DNA from: Cyanoderma ruficeps | Lineage: Eukaryota > Chordata > Aves > Passeriformes > Timaliidae | DNA: 64,000 nucleotides | Assembly (NCBI GenBank): GCA_008694505.1 | Contig: VZDJ01000011.1 | Span: forward strand, 1,551,598 to 1,615,597 | Direction of reading: 5' to 3' | In this document: piece by piece, positions 51,116 to 61,200 of the stretch | Position numbering within the stretch: the stretch's first letter is position 1 | How the letters are laid out: every line of letters begins with the position of its first letter | The notes under the pieces: generated by a model | Database searches by the model: none | Seen by the model: the letters and a program-made list of their open reading frames with translations, nothing else | What the model was told of the DNA's origin: nothing | Position numbers and translations under genes: made by a program

Positions 51116-51137
51116 TATACCAGGTATACCTGGTATA
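51116..51137. repeat. Perfect 22-bp palindrome
   Basis: The segment centred on GGTATACC reads identically on both strands with no spacer. Confidence 0.95.
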
Positions 51138-51339
51138 GTTCTCTGATCAAGTCAACCTGGTACGCATGATTGACTGTCAAACTGCCTTAAATGACAACCA
51201 CTACAGGATGGAGCTTTTTCTCTGCTATGATAGTCTCTGACTAATATCCCTTAGAAAGGGTTGGTGCAGAAAGAGGAATGTTTCTGTCACTTCAAATCTG
51301 TATGTGTGTGTGAGTGTCTCTGTGTATGGTCTGTGTCTA

Positions 51340-51400
51340 AAAACTGAAATATCAGTTTTCTTTATACTGAACTATAATTATATTGAAACTGATATTTCAG
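51340..51400. repeat. Perfect 15-bp inverted repeat with palindromic left arm
   Basis: CTGAAATATCAGTTT (51344-51358) is the exact reverse complement of 51386-51400, with 27 bases between. The left arm is also part of its own small hairpin: AAAACTGA, four bases, TCAGTTTT. Confidence 0.92.
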
Positions 51401-51498
51401 GCATGACTTTGCATGCATATTGGGCTCCATAGTGGTAAATGAAAGTAACGGGATTTCTTAGATAGGCAAAATATAATTAACATGAAAAAGAGTTTCCT

Positions 51499-51536
51499 CT
51501 GTGACCTGTTTGGGTCACAGACCAGACCCAAACAGG
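51499..51536. repeat. Two overlapping perfect hairpins
   Basis: CCTGTTTGGGTC (51505-51516) pairs with GACCCAAACAGG (51525-51536) over an 8-base loop. CTGTGACC (51499-51506) also pairs with GGTCACAG (51513-51520). The two stems share bases, so they exclude each other. Confidence 0.92.
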
Positions 51537-54500
51537 ATATCAGTGGTTAATATTGAAGTTCAAAGAAACAACTTGTTGTCTCTCTTCTTTCTTCATTTTA
51601 ACGTGCTAGTCTGCAAAAATCTGCAGTTTCTCTGTGGATGTGTTCAGAAGTCCTCTACCTCTGACAAGACCTAGGTATACTTACTTTTGATATGGAGTAG
51701 TCAGAGGTGTGCAGGAGAGAGAAACCATATTGGCAACAATGTGGAGTTACTCAGAAACAGAAATCCACTTTCACACAATGCTAATGGTGTAACTAGAGAC
51801 AAACTAATTACTCTCCCTACTCTTGGTAAATATTTCTGACCAAGCTGGCAAAAGTCTTCATTCACTCTTCACTTCTTCCATACTGACTGTTTCTTTTTTT
51901 CTTTTGCTAAAGCCCGAACTGTTTTCTTTTGCAAAGGCCCATTTGTTTTCAGCATAATTTTTAGTGTGTAGAACAAGTAAAAGTACATTGATAAAAATAT
52001 AGTTAGTTTGAACTCTCTCAGGAATACAAACATGTTTGGCTCAAGAAAAAACAATTTAACATGTTTTGCAGAAAGAATTATGATATCATTAAATTTATTC
52101 AGAAATACTACACATATAAGGCTAGTGAAATTTTAATAAAATTAAGAGATGTAATTGAAAAGAATTTGTCCTGCAGGTGTTTTTCTACAAAACAGTAAAA
52201 CACTCTAGTAAATTTATTTCTAAAGCTGACTTACCAAAGACTATTGTAGAAGAATTCTCTGTAAGTATGTTTGTTTACAATAGAATTTTTTTCCTATATA
52301 TGGCCTCAGACTGCAGGCAAGAGAAGAAGAGTAGAGAAAGAAAATTAAGATCTTGTACTGAAAGGTGTTTGATTGTGTTTTAGAGATATCCAGCAGGATC
52401 AGAGTAGGTATGAGACACTAGAGACCATCCATAAAATTAAATTATGTGAACCCCAAGATTGTACAGAACTTGGGAAATTACATCACTGTTCTGAATTAAA
52501 TTCAGCAAATTCTTATTGTGCTGAAAATCTTGCCAAGGAAAAAGTAATTATTTAGCCTCATTAATTAACCTAATTGCCTCTTAACTGGACTTGGATAAAT
52601 CTAAAAGAGACACTTGTGGTCCCTTAGTACTGAGTGCCCATCAAATAGAGTTGCTTTTAGGTCCCAGGGCTTTTGTGGTCTGGCAGTGAGCCATAACAGT
52701 CTTGTTTTCTTATTCCTCATCTCTCTCTTCCACTACAAAAAGTTAATATCCTCCTGAGTATCCATACCAAATCCTCTTACTAGCCCTTCTTTCTCCCCGC
52801 CGCCCCCATATTCAAAGGACGTCCTGCAACTTGCACCTATTGCCCTGGGAGCTTGTGCTAGAGAGAAAATTATCAGGTCTATGCCTTTATATCTGTGCTC
52901 CCTGCACTGAGAGAACATTCTTCCTTATAATTCTGCCTTCAAGTGTCATTCCCTTCCTTGCAATTTTTTCTACCTTTCACTTTTTTCAGCACGCATATCA
53001 AGTTTGTTTTATTTTATTTACTGTTATTGCTTTTACACTCATATCTTCATATAATTAGGAAATGTCCTGGAAGCATACAACTTGAGTTCAGGGTTTTGGC
53101 TTAGTTTTATCATTTTAGCTGGTCAGAATTAAGTTTTAATTTGGAAGACTAGCGGAGGAAGGTACCACAAAAGATTTCCAATCTGTCCTCAAAAATGATT
53201 TAAGAAAACAACAAAACCTTCAAGTGTTCATAACAGTGTACAAGTCAGGCTAATTCCTCAAATTTATGTATACAACAATGCTTCCCAGAGAACACAGTGT
53301 GAGAATATCATTAAAGCTCTTGAAATATCAGATAAGAATATATACCTGTGAGAATCTGGAGATTGAAAGAGATTGCTATCCAAATTTCCCTACTTTACAA
53401 AAAGCTTTAAAAGCATACAAAAAAGCATGAGAAAAAAGTGTGCTGAAAAGGAAGGAATTCTTCAAGAGGCAGTTTTATATTCCCCTTAATACTATAAATA
53501 CTTCTATACCAAAAACTTGATCTTAATTTCTACAAATCCATATTTATTCAGACTGAAAATTTATAGCTACCTTCTATGTATGAAATAAATACTCTGTAGA
53601 AAATGGTGAGCACAGAGCAACTGTAAAATGCAAAGACAATGAAAGCTTTGCAGTGCTATTTGACAGATTTTATTCTATCTATCTTTGTTACCTGTTGCTC
53701 TGGTAAAGATATCTCTGATTTTTTGTAGTTGACCATTTTGCAAGACAAGTAGAAAGTGTAGTTTAAAACTTTTCCCATTGGTGATGCAGCATTAGTCACC
53801 ATTGGCAAATTGAGCAATGTGCGCAACAATTTTAGTTTCCCCTTGTAGTAGTATCCTGTGGCAGTTAAAAGATTAGGGACATGCAGCTGCTTTATAAAAT
53901 CAATCTGTTTCGAAATACTGGAAGGAACTATTAACTGAACCTGCTTCTACTTCTGGAGAAGGTCTCCAACAAATTACTTTTGCAATGAGATAAGTAAAAA
54001 TTAGAAGTCTTCAGAACGTATCTTACTGCAACTTCTGCCATCTCTTGCAGAAATGATCATTTACTGGAGAAGAAATTTGCTCCATTTAAATAGAGTCCAG
54101 TAAATGTATGAGATTAAAATAATCAATTTCACATTTACACTGAACATCAAAACATAATCATTGAACTGAATAAAGAAATCATAGAAACCAGATGCTCTGT
54201 CTTATTTCTTAGATGCTGCAATACCAAGAGCCACATATACATATATTCAAAACAGTCTTCATTTGAATCAAGGCATAGATTTATTCCAAAATGCTTAAAC
54301 ACAATCCACTGAGAAAACACAAAACTTTTAGGGAGTTTGAAAAAATGTTTTCTGTACTTCAGACTTGTTTGTAACAGAATTTCTATCTAGACTGAATGAA
54401 CTTTTTGTGTTCAAAAGACCTGAAATGTTTTGACTTCTATCACTTGCCTCTAGTCACTAGAGCAGTATGAATATAATTGAGCTGCAAACAAAATATTCAC

Positions 54501-54917
54501 CAAAATTCTCTGAAACTCCATCTAGTTTTCTTCAGCTAGAAGTTTTCTCCATAGAAAGGTCTGACAAACAAGCTGAAACCACATGCCAAAACAAAACAAA
54601 AATTTTACAGTATGGGTTATAAGAACACCATTCCTATCTATGTCATTCCTACCAATTACACTGTTTAGAAACATCAAATCTATACACAGAAAAAAAAAAC
54701 CCAAAAAAACACTGGACAAATTCAGATCATGCAGATTACAGACAGTAATTTAATAAAATTTTATATTTTATTATCTGATTTTAAAGATAGTCAGATTTTA
54801 AAATCTGTTTCAGCTGCTAGGGTCTAGGCAGCAACCTATGAAGTTAAATTATTTCTCATACCAAATTAACTTAACAGCCATGAGGAACTGAGAAATACTA
54901 CTTCATCTTTCTACATC

Positions 54918-55121
54918 TGTCAGGAAGAATTGTTCTACTGAAAGGGTTGTTAAGCATAACAGACTGCTTAGGTAGATGGTGAAGTCACCATCCCTGGAGG
55001 TGTCCACAAAATGACTGGACATGGCACCTAGTGCCATTCTATATTTGGCAAGCTGTTGATTGGTCAAAGGTTGGGCTCGATGATCTCAGAGGTCTTTTCC
55101 GACCTAAATGATTCTGTGAAA
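54918..55121 (+). mobile_element. CR1 LINE 3' tail
   Basis: A typical CR1 3' end: ACTGAAAGGGTTGTTAAGCA, CACCATCCCTGGAGGTGTCC, ATGACTGGACATGGCACCTA, TTGGTCAAAGGTTGGGCTCG, ATGATCTCAGAGGTCTTTTC and the terminal AATGATTCTGTGA. The terminal motif is better preserved than in the 5228 copy. Confidence 0.93.
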
Positions 55122-55294
55122 TCTGTACATGTGAGAGAAAGGTACTGAGGAAAGAGCTGCTACAAAGACATCTGCCTCAAAGGTATCTAAATGACACCTT
55201 CCTAGAGCATTAATTTGTTTTATGGAACCAGAAAATCTATAGATATATTAAGAATTATCAAGAGGGTCATTTCAGTGTCTAAAGGCTTATATAA

Positions 55295-55475
55295 AACAAA
55301 AACCAAACAAACAGCAATGAAAAACCCAACCCAAACAAAAAAACAACCAACCAAACAACAAACAAACCCCTGCAAAACAAAACAAAAACAAAAACAAAAA
55401 CAAAAAACAACAAAAGAGCGCAAAAACAACCAAACCAAATTACCACCACCAGAAAACAAACAGAAAAACATATCA
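55295..55475 (+). repeat. A/C-rich low-complexity tract
   Basis: About 180 bases made mostly of A and C (CAAA, CCAAA, AAAAC units) with almost no T on this strand. Open frames on both strands here (up to 92 codons) are products of this base skew and not genes. Confidence 0.85.
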
Positions 55476-55663
55476 AACTCTCTTAACCTCTGAAATAACC
55501 CTTAATAAGCTCTTCTCCCAAGCAACTAAACAACAACAATAAAAAAAATCACAGAAATATCATTTCAGCACAGAAGTATGGGATTCTCAACTATGCCAAA
55601 ACCACATTAAATTACAGTATCAACTACTTGTACTGTCAGGATTGTCTGCATTGTGGATGTTAC

Positions 55664-55692
55664 TGGTTTAAGTCCTCAGTGGACTTAAACCA
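55664..55692. repeat. Perfect 12-bp inverted repeat with 5-base loop
   Basis: TGGTTTAAGTCC (55664-55675) is followed by TCAGT and then the exact reverse complement (55681-55692). Confidence 0.95.
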
Positions 55693-56599
55693 AAAAGGGT
55701 TTGTACTTGCCAGAAGCATTAAAAACAGTCTGAACATTTCTTTTCTATGCCTGCCAGTCCCTGACGGCAGATATCTCAGTGATAGATACTAGTGTGCAAG
55801 CTGTCAAGGACACAGCTTCCATCTAATGTCCTCTAGGCTGCAACTATTTCTTCATTTTAAAGCTGAAGGAAGAGCTTGAGTTACTTGATAGATCTCTTCA
55901 AAAGATCCTATTTTTCCTGTCATTAGGTATGTATGAAATAGATGCTTAATGCTCTTCCTGTACTGTGATTTAAAACATTGCCTGCATAGTTTAGCATAGA
56001 CACTAAAAGAAGTTCTCACCAAACTCAAGTGTTTTAGCTTAACCGTTCTTCTATTCTAGTCTCCTCTTTACCATTGATATCCTAGTGACTGAAATATTAT
56101 TAGACTCCTGCAGAGACATCTCAAGTAGAGATAGTCCTCATTCATCAAGAAATGATGTTGAAGCAACATGCATATTTCACAGCACCATTCCTGGTGCTTC
56201 CCACTGGTGTTGGAATATGTGCCTTTTCCTGTGACCTCTATGTACTTTAGATACTTGTATATAGACTAAAATAGAGGTTACCTGCAGTATAATTTTCTTG
56301 AAGGAACTGGATACCCTCTTTTGTAAAATGAATAAATTCTACATTTTTTATCTTCCAACTTTTTTTGTTTTGTTTTATTCTTGTTTTGGTTTGCATATAG
56401 CCCTTTGGTTTCAAGACCAGATTAAGAACATAGCCATCACAGAAATTCCTAATTCTAAATCACTCTTATGGATTCTGTGCAGTTCTGATCTAGTCTGGCA
56501 TGTGTCCTCATTCTTTTAATAGAACTCAGAAAGTGTTCAGCAGTAAGCTGAAATTTGCACTTTCAAAGAACAGAAGCGTCAGAACTGATCTGATAGTTT

Positions 56600-56622
56600 C
56601 TGTACCATTTACAGTGGTACAG
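56600..56622. repeat. 8-bp inverted repeat inside a short direct repeat
   Basis: CTGTACCA (56600-56607) pairs with TGGTACAG (56615-56622). The phrase GTTTCTGTACCA occurs at 56597 and again at 56622. Confidence 0.8.
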
Positions 56623-58299
56623 TTTCTGTACCAGCTTACAGTTCCTTGGCATGTGACAGTGGTAGATGACAAGACTGGAAGGACAGGTTGCTTGACAACC
56701 TGAATCTGGAGATTTGTAAGCAGTAATATCATGATGGTCATCTTATGAGAAATTGTTTCTTGGAATTTTTTGAAAAGCTGGCACATTTTTTTATCATCAG
56801 TGCTCACTATGATCAAATACAATGACAATGCAATTTTCTTTCTCTGTGATGAACACTAATCAGTGATAACTTTTATGTGAAAGAAGAAGGTATTGAATAT
56901 CTAAGAGTTTATGCTAAGAAGTTGTAGAAGAGATAGGATTTATGTAGAGAATATTGTTTGTGTGTCTAGTGTGAGTCAGCCATGCCTGGTGTTGCACCTT
57001 TCTACCTATTTGAAAACTCATGTAGGAATTGTCCTAATTGTAGACACTGGTCCTTCTCCCTTGGCTTTTCATAATTTTCCTGGGTCTCAGCCTGTGGCAC
57101 AAGGAAAAGTTTTCTCAGTCTGGCTAAGAACCATGACTGAGGGCATGAACTCTCTGTCCATCCCAGTATTGACCATTATGAAAACAGAGACTCTTTCTAC
57201 TGTGTCTGGTCTCTGCTATGCTATTATTGAGTTGGTATTTAATGTATTTTGTGAGGTTTCAGTGCCTATTCTCAGATGTGTGGGTATGACTAGTGGCTGC
57301 GCTTTTGTATGCTTTCTAAAAACTTGAAACTGTGAATGTGTGTTCTGGCAGTCAGTTTCTGCTCTTAAAACACAGTTTTTAAAAATTTGGCAGATAACAA
57401 TAAAGTATAATCTGCTGAGCAACTAAAAATCACCTTAGATAAAAAAATCTTTTCTTATTCAACATCTCTTTACCTTATCTAGATGAAAGAAACATCTTCA
57501 GGAGGCAAACGTTTTCTATTTACAGTGCATTTTAATTTTCCTTTTAAAGTCTTCAGAAAAATGTACATATATATAATTTCCTTTCTTAAAGTCTCTAGAC
57601 AAGCAATGAAACCAGAAGAACTCTGCCAATTAAATGTAAAGTCTCTACCCTATGTTTTCTGGTTCAACAGACAGTAAAAAAAAAGCTATCCTAAGATACC
57701 CAATTCTGTCCTCCTACCAGTAGGTAATATTGTTTCTACCTCTTACTTCTCATTTCAAACTTTTTTCCTCTTTTCTAAATAAAAGATAAGAAGCAAAAGA
57801 TTTCTAACTTTTATTCTATTCATCCAGATGTCCTATTTAAACCTTGGCAACCGGACAGAAACATATACCGGACGAAAAAAAACCTTTGAAAAATCTCTAC
57901 ATCTTTTTTTGTGTCTTACCTTATGTATACTATTTCAGGTTTTATTCCTATTTTCTTTTTTAAATGCTAATACCTGAAGGCCAAAGAAACCCTGCTCCAT
58001 TATCTACCTGATGTAACTTTCGTACAGTCATTTTTTATATTCACAAAACTAGTATTTCTATATTTTGCAACCCATTCAGGAAAAATACCATTACCAGTTC
58101 CTCATTTGTCCATTTCTGAAGTGACTTCGGTTGAACAACTTGTTAGGACCTTAGGGACATAGAAAGACTGCTTTTTGCAGGTTTGGTTTGGTCTGGTTTG
58201 ATTTGTTTTCATTCAGTTTGGTTCAGAAAACCAGATTTCATTGAATTGGAATTTCTAAAGTATTGCAGTTGATAGCTGGACTATACCAGAAGTCATAGT

Positions 58300-58815
58300 G
58301 TACTAGTCTGAAAGCAAACCAGTGGAAGATTCCAAGTCAGAATTAGAATTTAATAGGAGAGTTAATAAATGCAATAATACAGGTTTCTGGCTTAAACTGA
58401 CAGAGCCAGGGTATGACCTGACACACTGTTGGTCAGGGTGGTAGTAGAAGTTAGATTAAATGGTGGCTGCAGTCCTGTTGGAGTGATTCTGTTGAAGCAG
58501 TGATCCTGTTGTGAAGCCTGGTCCTTTTCTGGAAGTTCGATATTCATTATGAAGCTCTTCTCCTCTGGGAATCCAGTGGGTAGTGCTGCTTGTGGTGTTC
58601 CTATCTCAGATTATATCCATGTAGGTAGGAAAGCTTCCCCCACCTTGGCAGAGCATCTCACAATGGAATGATGTAATTTTTGAGTCATGAAGTGCGACTT
58701 GACGGCCCATTAGCAGAGACAGCCCCCAGTGGAAGTTATCAGGGATAAATCATGGAAGAGATAAAGAACACTGTCCCACATGTTTTTAACACTTATGAAG
58801 ATGGTAATAGAATAC
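58300..58815. mobile_element. ERVL-like LTR, songbird type
   Basis: A run of landmarks matches an LTR family I recall from songbird genomes, in this order: TACTAGTCTGAAAGCAAACC, GACACACTGTTGGTCAGGGT, AAATGGTGGCTGCAGTCCTG, TGATCCTGTTGTGAAGCCTG, CTCTGGGAATCCAGTGGGTA, GCATCTCACAATGGAATGAT, then GACGGCCCATTAGCAGAGAC and GATAAAGAACACTGTCCCAC. It is probably on the minus strand, but the ends, target duplication and poly(A) signal could not be fixed. No internal retroviral genes adjoin it. The family name rests on memory only. Confidence 0.55.
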
Positions 58816-59829
58816 ATATTTTTGGTTACATCCTACATTATAACCTAGGACACATAGAAAACTACTACTAAAATTTGCATTAAATGGATGTTTAGCATTT
58901 TTCAGTGTCATAAAGAAAAGCAGGAAAAAAGTGGTCTTCCTTCAGAAATGGAAACTGTTGCTTTTCAGACATAGGTTTATATCCTCTCTATAGCAAATGC
59001 TGAAAAATACCGCCACAGTTGAGCCCACTTCAAAGCTTGGAGTACTAAGCATCAAGTAAATGCAAGCAACAAGCAGCTACTAATTTCAGCCTCTCAGGAC
59101 TGAGGAAACTTAACTTGACTGTTTTTATTCCTTTTTTCTTTTTCTGTTTCTTTTTTTCACTCAGCTGGTAACAAATGATTACAACCAGAATATGATGTAG
59201 CTTATTCAAATGTGTATATGTGTTTTCCAGTAGCCTGGGTACATAGCATGAATTTCCAAACAAAATCTTCCATGTAAAATAGGATTTCATCAGACTTAAA
59301 ATGGCAAGTTTGGATCTTTACTCTCTTTCACTATTTGTCTTTTGAAATTTTTTTCTGTTTTGATGTGTGTTTGCTTTTCTTGGCAAGGTTCACATGTTTA
59401 ACATACATATTTCCTACTTATAGAACCAGGTAGGAAATTCATAATTAGTTTACTTGCAATAAGTTGAGAAACTCTAAGATAGAGAATGTCTTCAAAATCA
59501 GATATCACAAAATCTGATATTACATTTTAAGTCACTCACAGGGTCCCATTGCTGAGGGTCTCTATAAATCAGTATACAATAGATTACAATAACTTGGGTG
59601 GTAACACACTGGCCACCATTGACAGGTGACCTGCATTTCAATGTTTCTGTGTACGCACCTAAGTCTTTGTAAATGAAATGGAATACGGAGTATTTGGATA
59701 GTGCATATCCCTGAATTGTTCTTCAAAAAGTTTGTATGGCTGAGATAAAAAGAAAAACCATTAGGGTTTGCTGATTTGGGTCATATTTTAATGTGTTTTG
59801 CATGGCTAGGAGCAGACGGCCATTAAGAA

Positions 59830-60297
59830 TTGAAGCTTTGTAGCTTTTTAAAACTGCAAGTATTCCCTTATTCTGTAGTCCTATGTCTGTACCCAAAAGT
59901 TGGGTGCTGTTTAAATCTTCTCCAGTTGTTCTCTGTGTTTCTGGAGCATTCCAATTCTAGTGAGGTTTTCACAGCTCCATTCCTATGCTCAAAGTATTTC
60001 TCTTCATTTGATTTATTCCTGGCACCATTGGCTCTTCGTGATTACTCAGAGCCAAAGAGTCTTAACAGAATTCTGGTTCCTCTAGTGCTTCACTTTGTAC
60101 TGATCAGAAATATTGAACATGATCTCCTGAACAGGAAAACACCTCCTTTCTATGGGAGAAACATGAAAATGAGAACATTTTGCCTACAAGATCTCCTGTG
60201 CAGCTGGAAAATAGGGCATCATTATCTGTCAAGAAAGACTGTCATAGATCTACAGGCTGATAAACAAATGCAGAAGGGTTATACCAGGATAATTTAA
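59830..60297 (+). other. Unrecognised 155-codon open frame, probably not a gene
   Basis: The frame starts MKLCSFLKLQVFPYSVVLCL and its first third is hydrophobic. The C-terminal part is basic and aromatic. I recognise no domain, no homologue and no splice structure. At this base composition a frame of this length could arise by chance about once in several windows of this size (my rough estimate), so it is only a candidate. It could also be a piece of a lineage-specific transcript or an old pseudogene. Confidence 0.12.
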
Positions 60298-61111
60298 CAT
60301 TTTGGATGGCTGTACAGAAGAGTGTCGTGAGCTGAATAAGGAACTGCTGGATCATCTTCTCTCAGTAAGTGCTGAATAAATACATGTGAAATTTTTGCTT
60401 GGAAACCCTAGCTGTGAATTTCTGGGGAACCTGTGGAGAGCTGGACCTCAAAGGATTTAGGGGAAGATTTAAAAAAGTATGTAGATGCTTCTGATATTTC
60501 AAGTCATGGAAGGCTCTAACTGTCAATATAGTGTTAGGGGGAATAAGGCACACAGGTGTTGCCACTGGGAACTTGCTTTTGTTTGCAGTTGGGCAACTTG
60601 TAATGAGGGCCTCAGTGCTGGGGGATCTGAAAGTGCTGAACTCCAAGCCTATCCGTGGCACAACAAGACAGTTATTTTGCCTCCCACTAGTTCACTCAGT
60701 TAATGCTCATGTTCGTGGGAAAGGAAATCTGCAGAGGGATATTTTTGGAAACTTACCTGGTATGAACCGTTTAGTAATATGCCTACTTACAATGCATTAG
60801 ATGAGTGAGGCAGACCTTCTTCCACATAATGACAAGAGCCTGGAAAATAAAATTATGTCTACAAATATGTATTTGTAAAGCTGGGAGATTTTTATGCCCA
60901 TGAGTACATGACACATTGACACAGTAAGTTTTCAGAGTATGCTTGCCTGATGCTGTATTGAACCTTCAGGTTCTCCTCACTGTAGACCAACATTTTCTTC
61001 CTTAACTGAGAGATGTCTTATCTAGTCAAGGATAACAACTATTATATCCTATTTGACTTTCAATGAGGTAATATGACCAGACTAGATTATAGGTTATCTC
61101 AAAAGTGAAGG

Positions 61112-61114
61112 AAN

Positions 61115-61145
<31 letters not shown>

Positions 61146-61200
61146 AAAAAAAGACAAACCCCAAAAAAAACCACCAAGAAAACCCCACCAAAAAAACCTC
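61112..61200 (+). repeat. Poly(A) run grading into an A/C-rich tract
   Basis: About 35 A with an N at 61114, then AAAG, then A and C units (CCCCAAAA, CCACC, AACCCC) with no T until 61199. Confidence 0.85.

Larger units (their letters stand above)
42471..54917. other. Long unique AT-rich stretch with tandem repeats and palindromes
   Basis: No gene or large transposon seen over 12 kb. Open frames are all at or below 84 codons. A complex G+C-richer island at 47040-47370 is unassigned. Tandem repeats at 43.7, 44.8 and 47.8 kb and inverted repeats at 46.5 and 51.1-51.5 kb are listed separately. (GGTT)n-like sequence lies at 45486-45530 and (ATTTT)n at 46287-46313. Confidence 0.5.
55122..58299. 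other. Unique AT-rich DNA, no gene seen
   Basis: Apart from the A/C tract and two hairpins, no repeat or exon is recognised. A 138-codon plus-strand frame (56911-57327) has no recognisable domain, no Kozak-like context that I can defend and no codon bias I can judge by eye. Confidence 0.5.

Noticed and set aside
53142..53152. TGGAAGACTAG, matching the start of microRNA miR-7
   Set aside because: The match stops after 11 bases and the neighbouring sequence does not supply the complementary arm of a hairpin.
55215..55493. Lysine/threonine/glutamine-rich 92-codon frame and its phenylalanine/valine-rich antisense
   Set aside because: Both are direct products of the A/C-skewed low-complexity tract.
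56911..57327. 138-codon plus-strand frame
   Set aside because: No domain or homologue recognised, and such length is within reach of chance over a 64-kb window. Kept only as a note.
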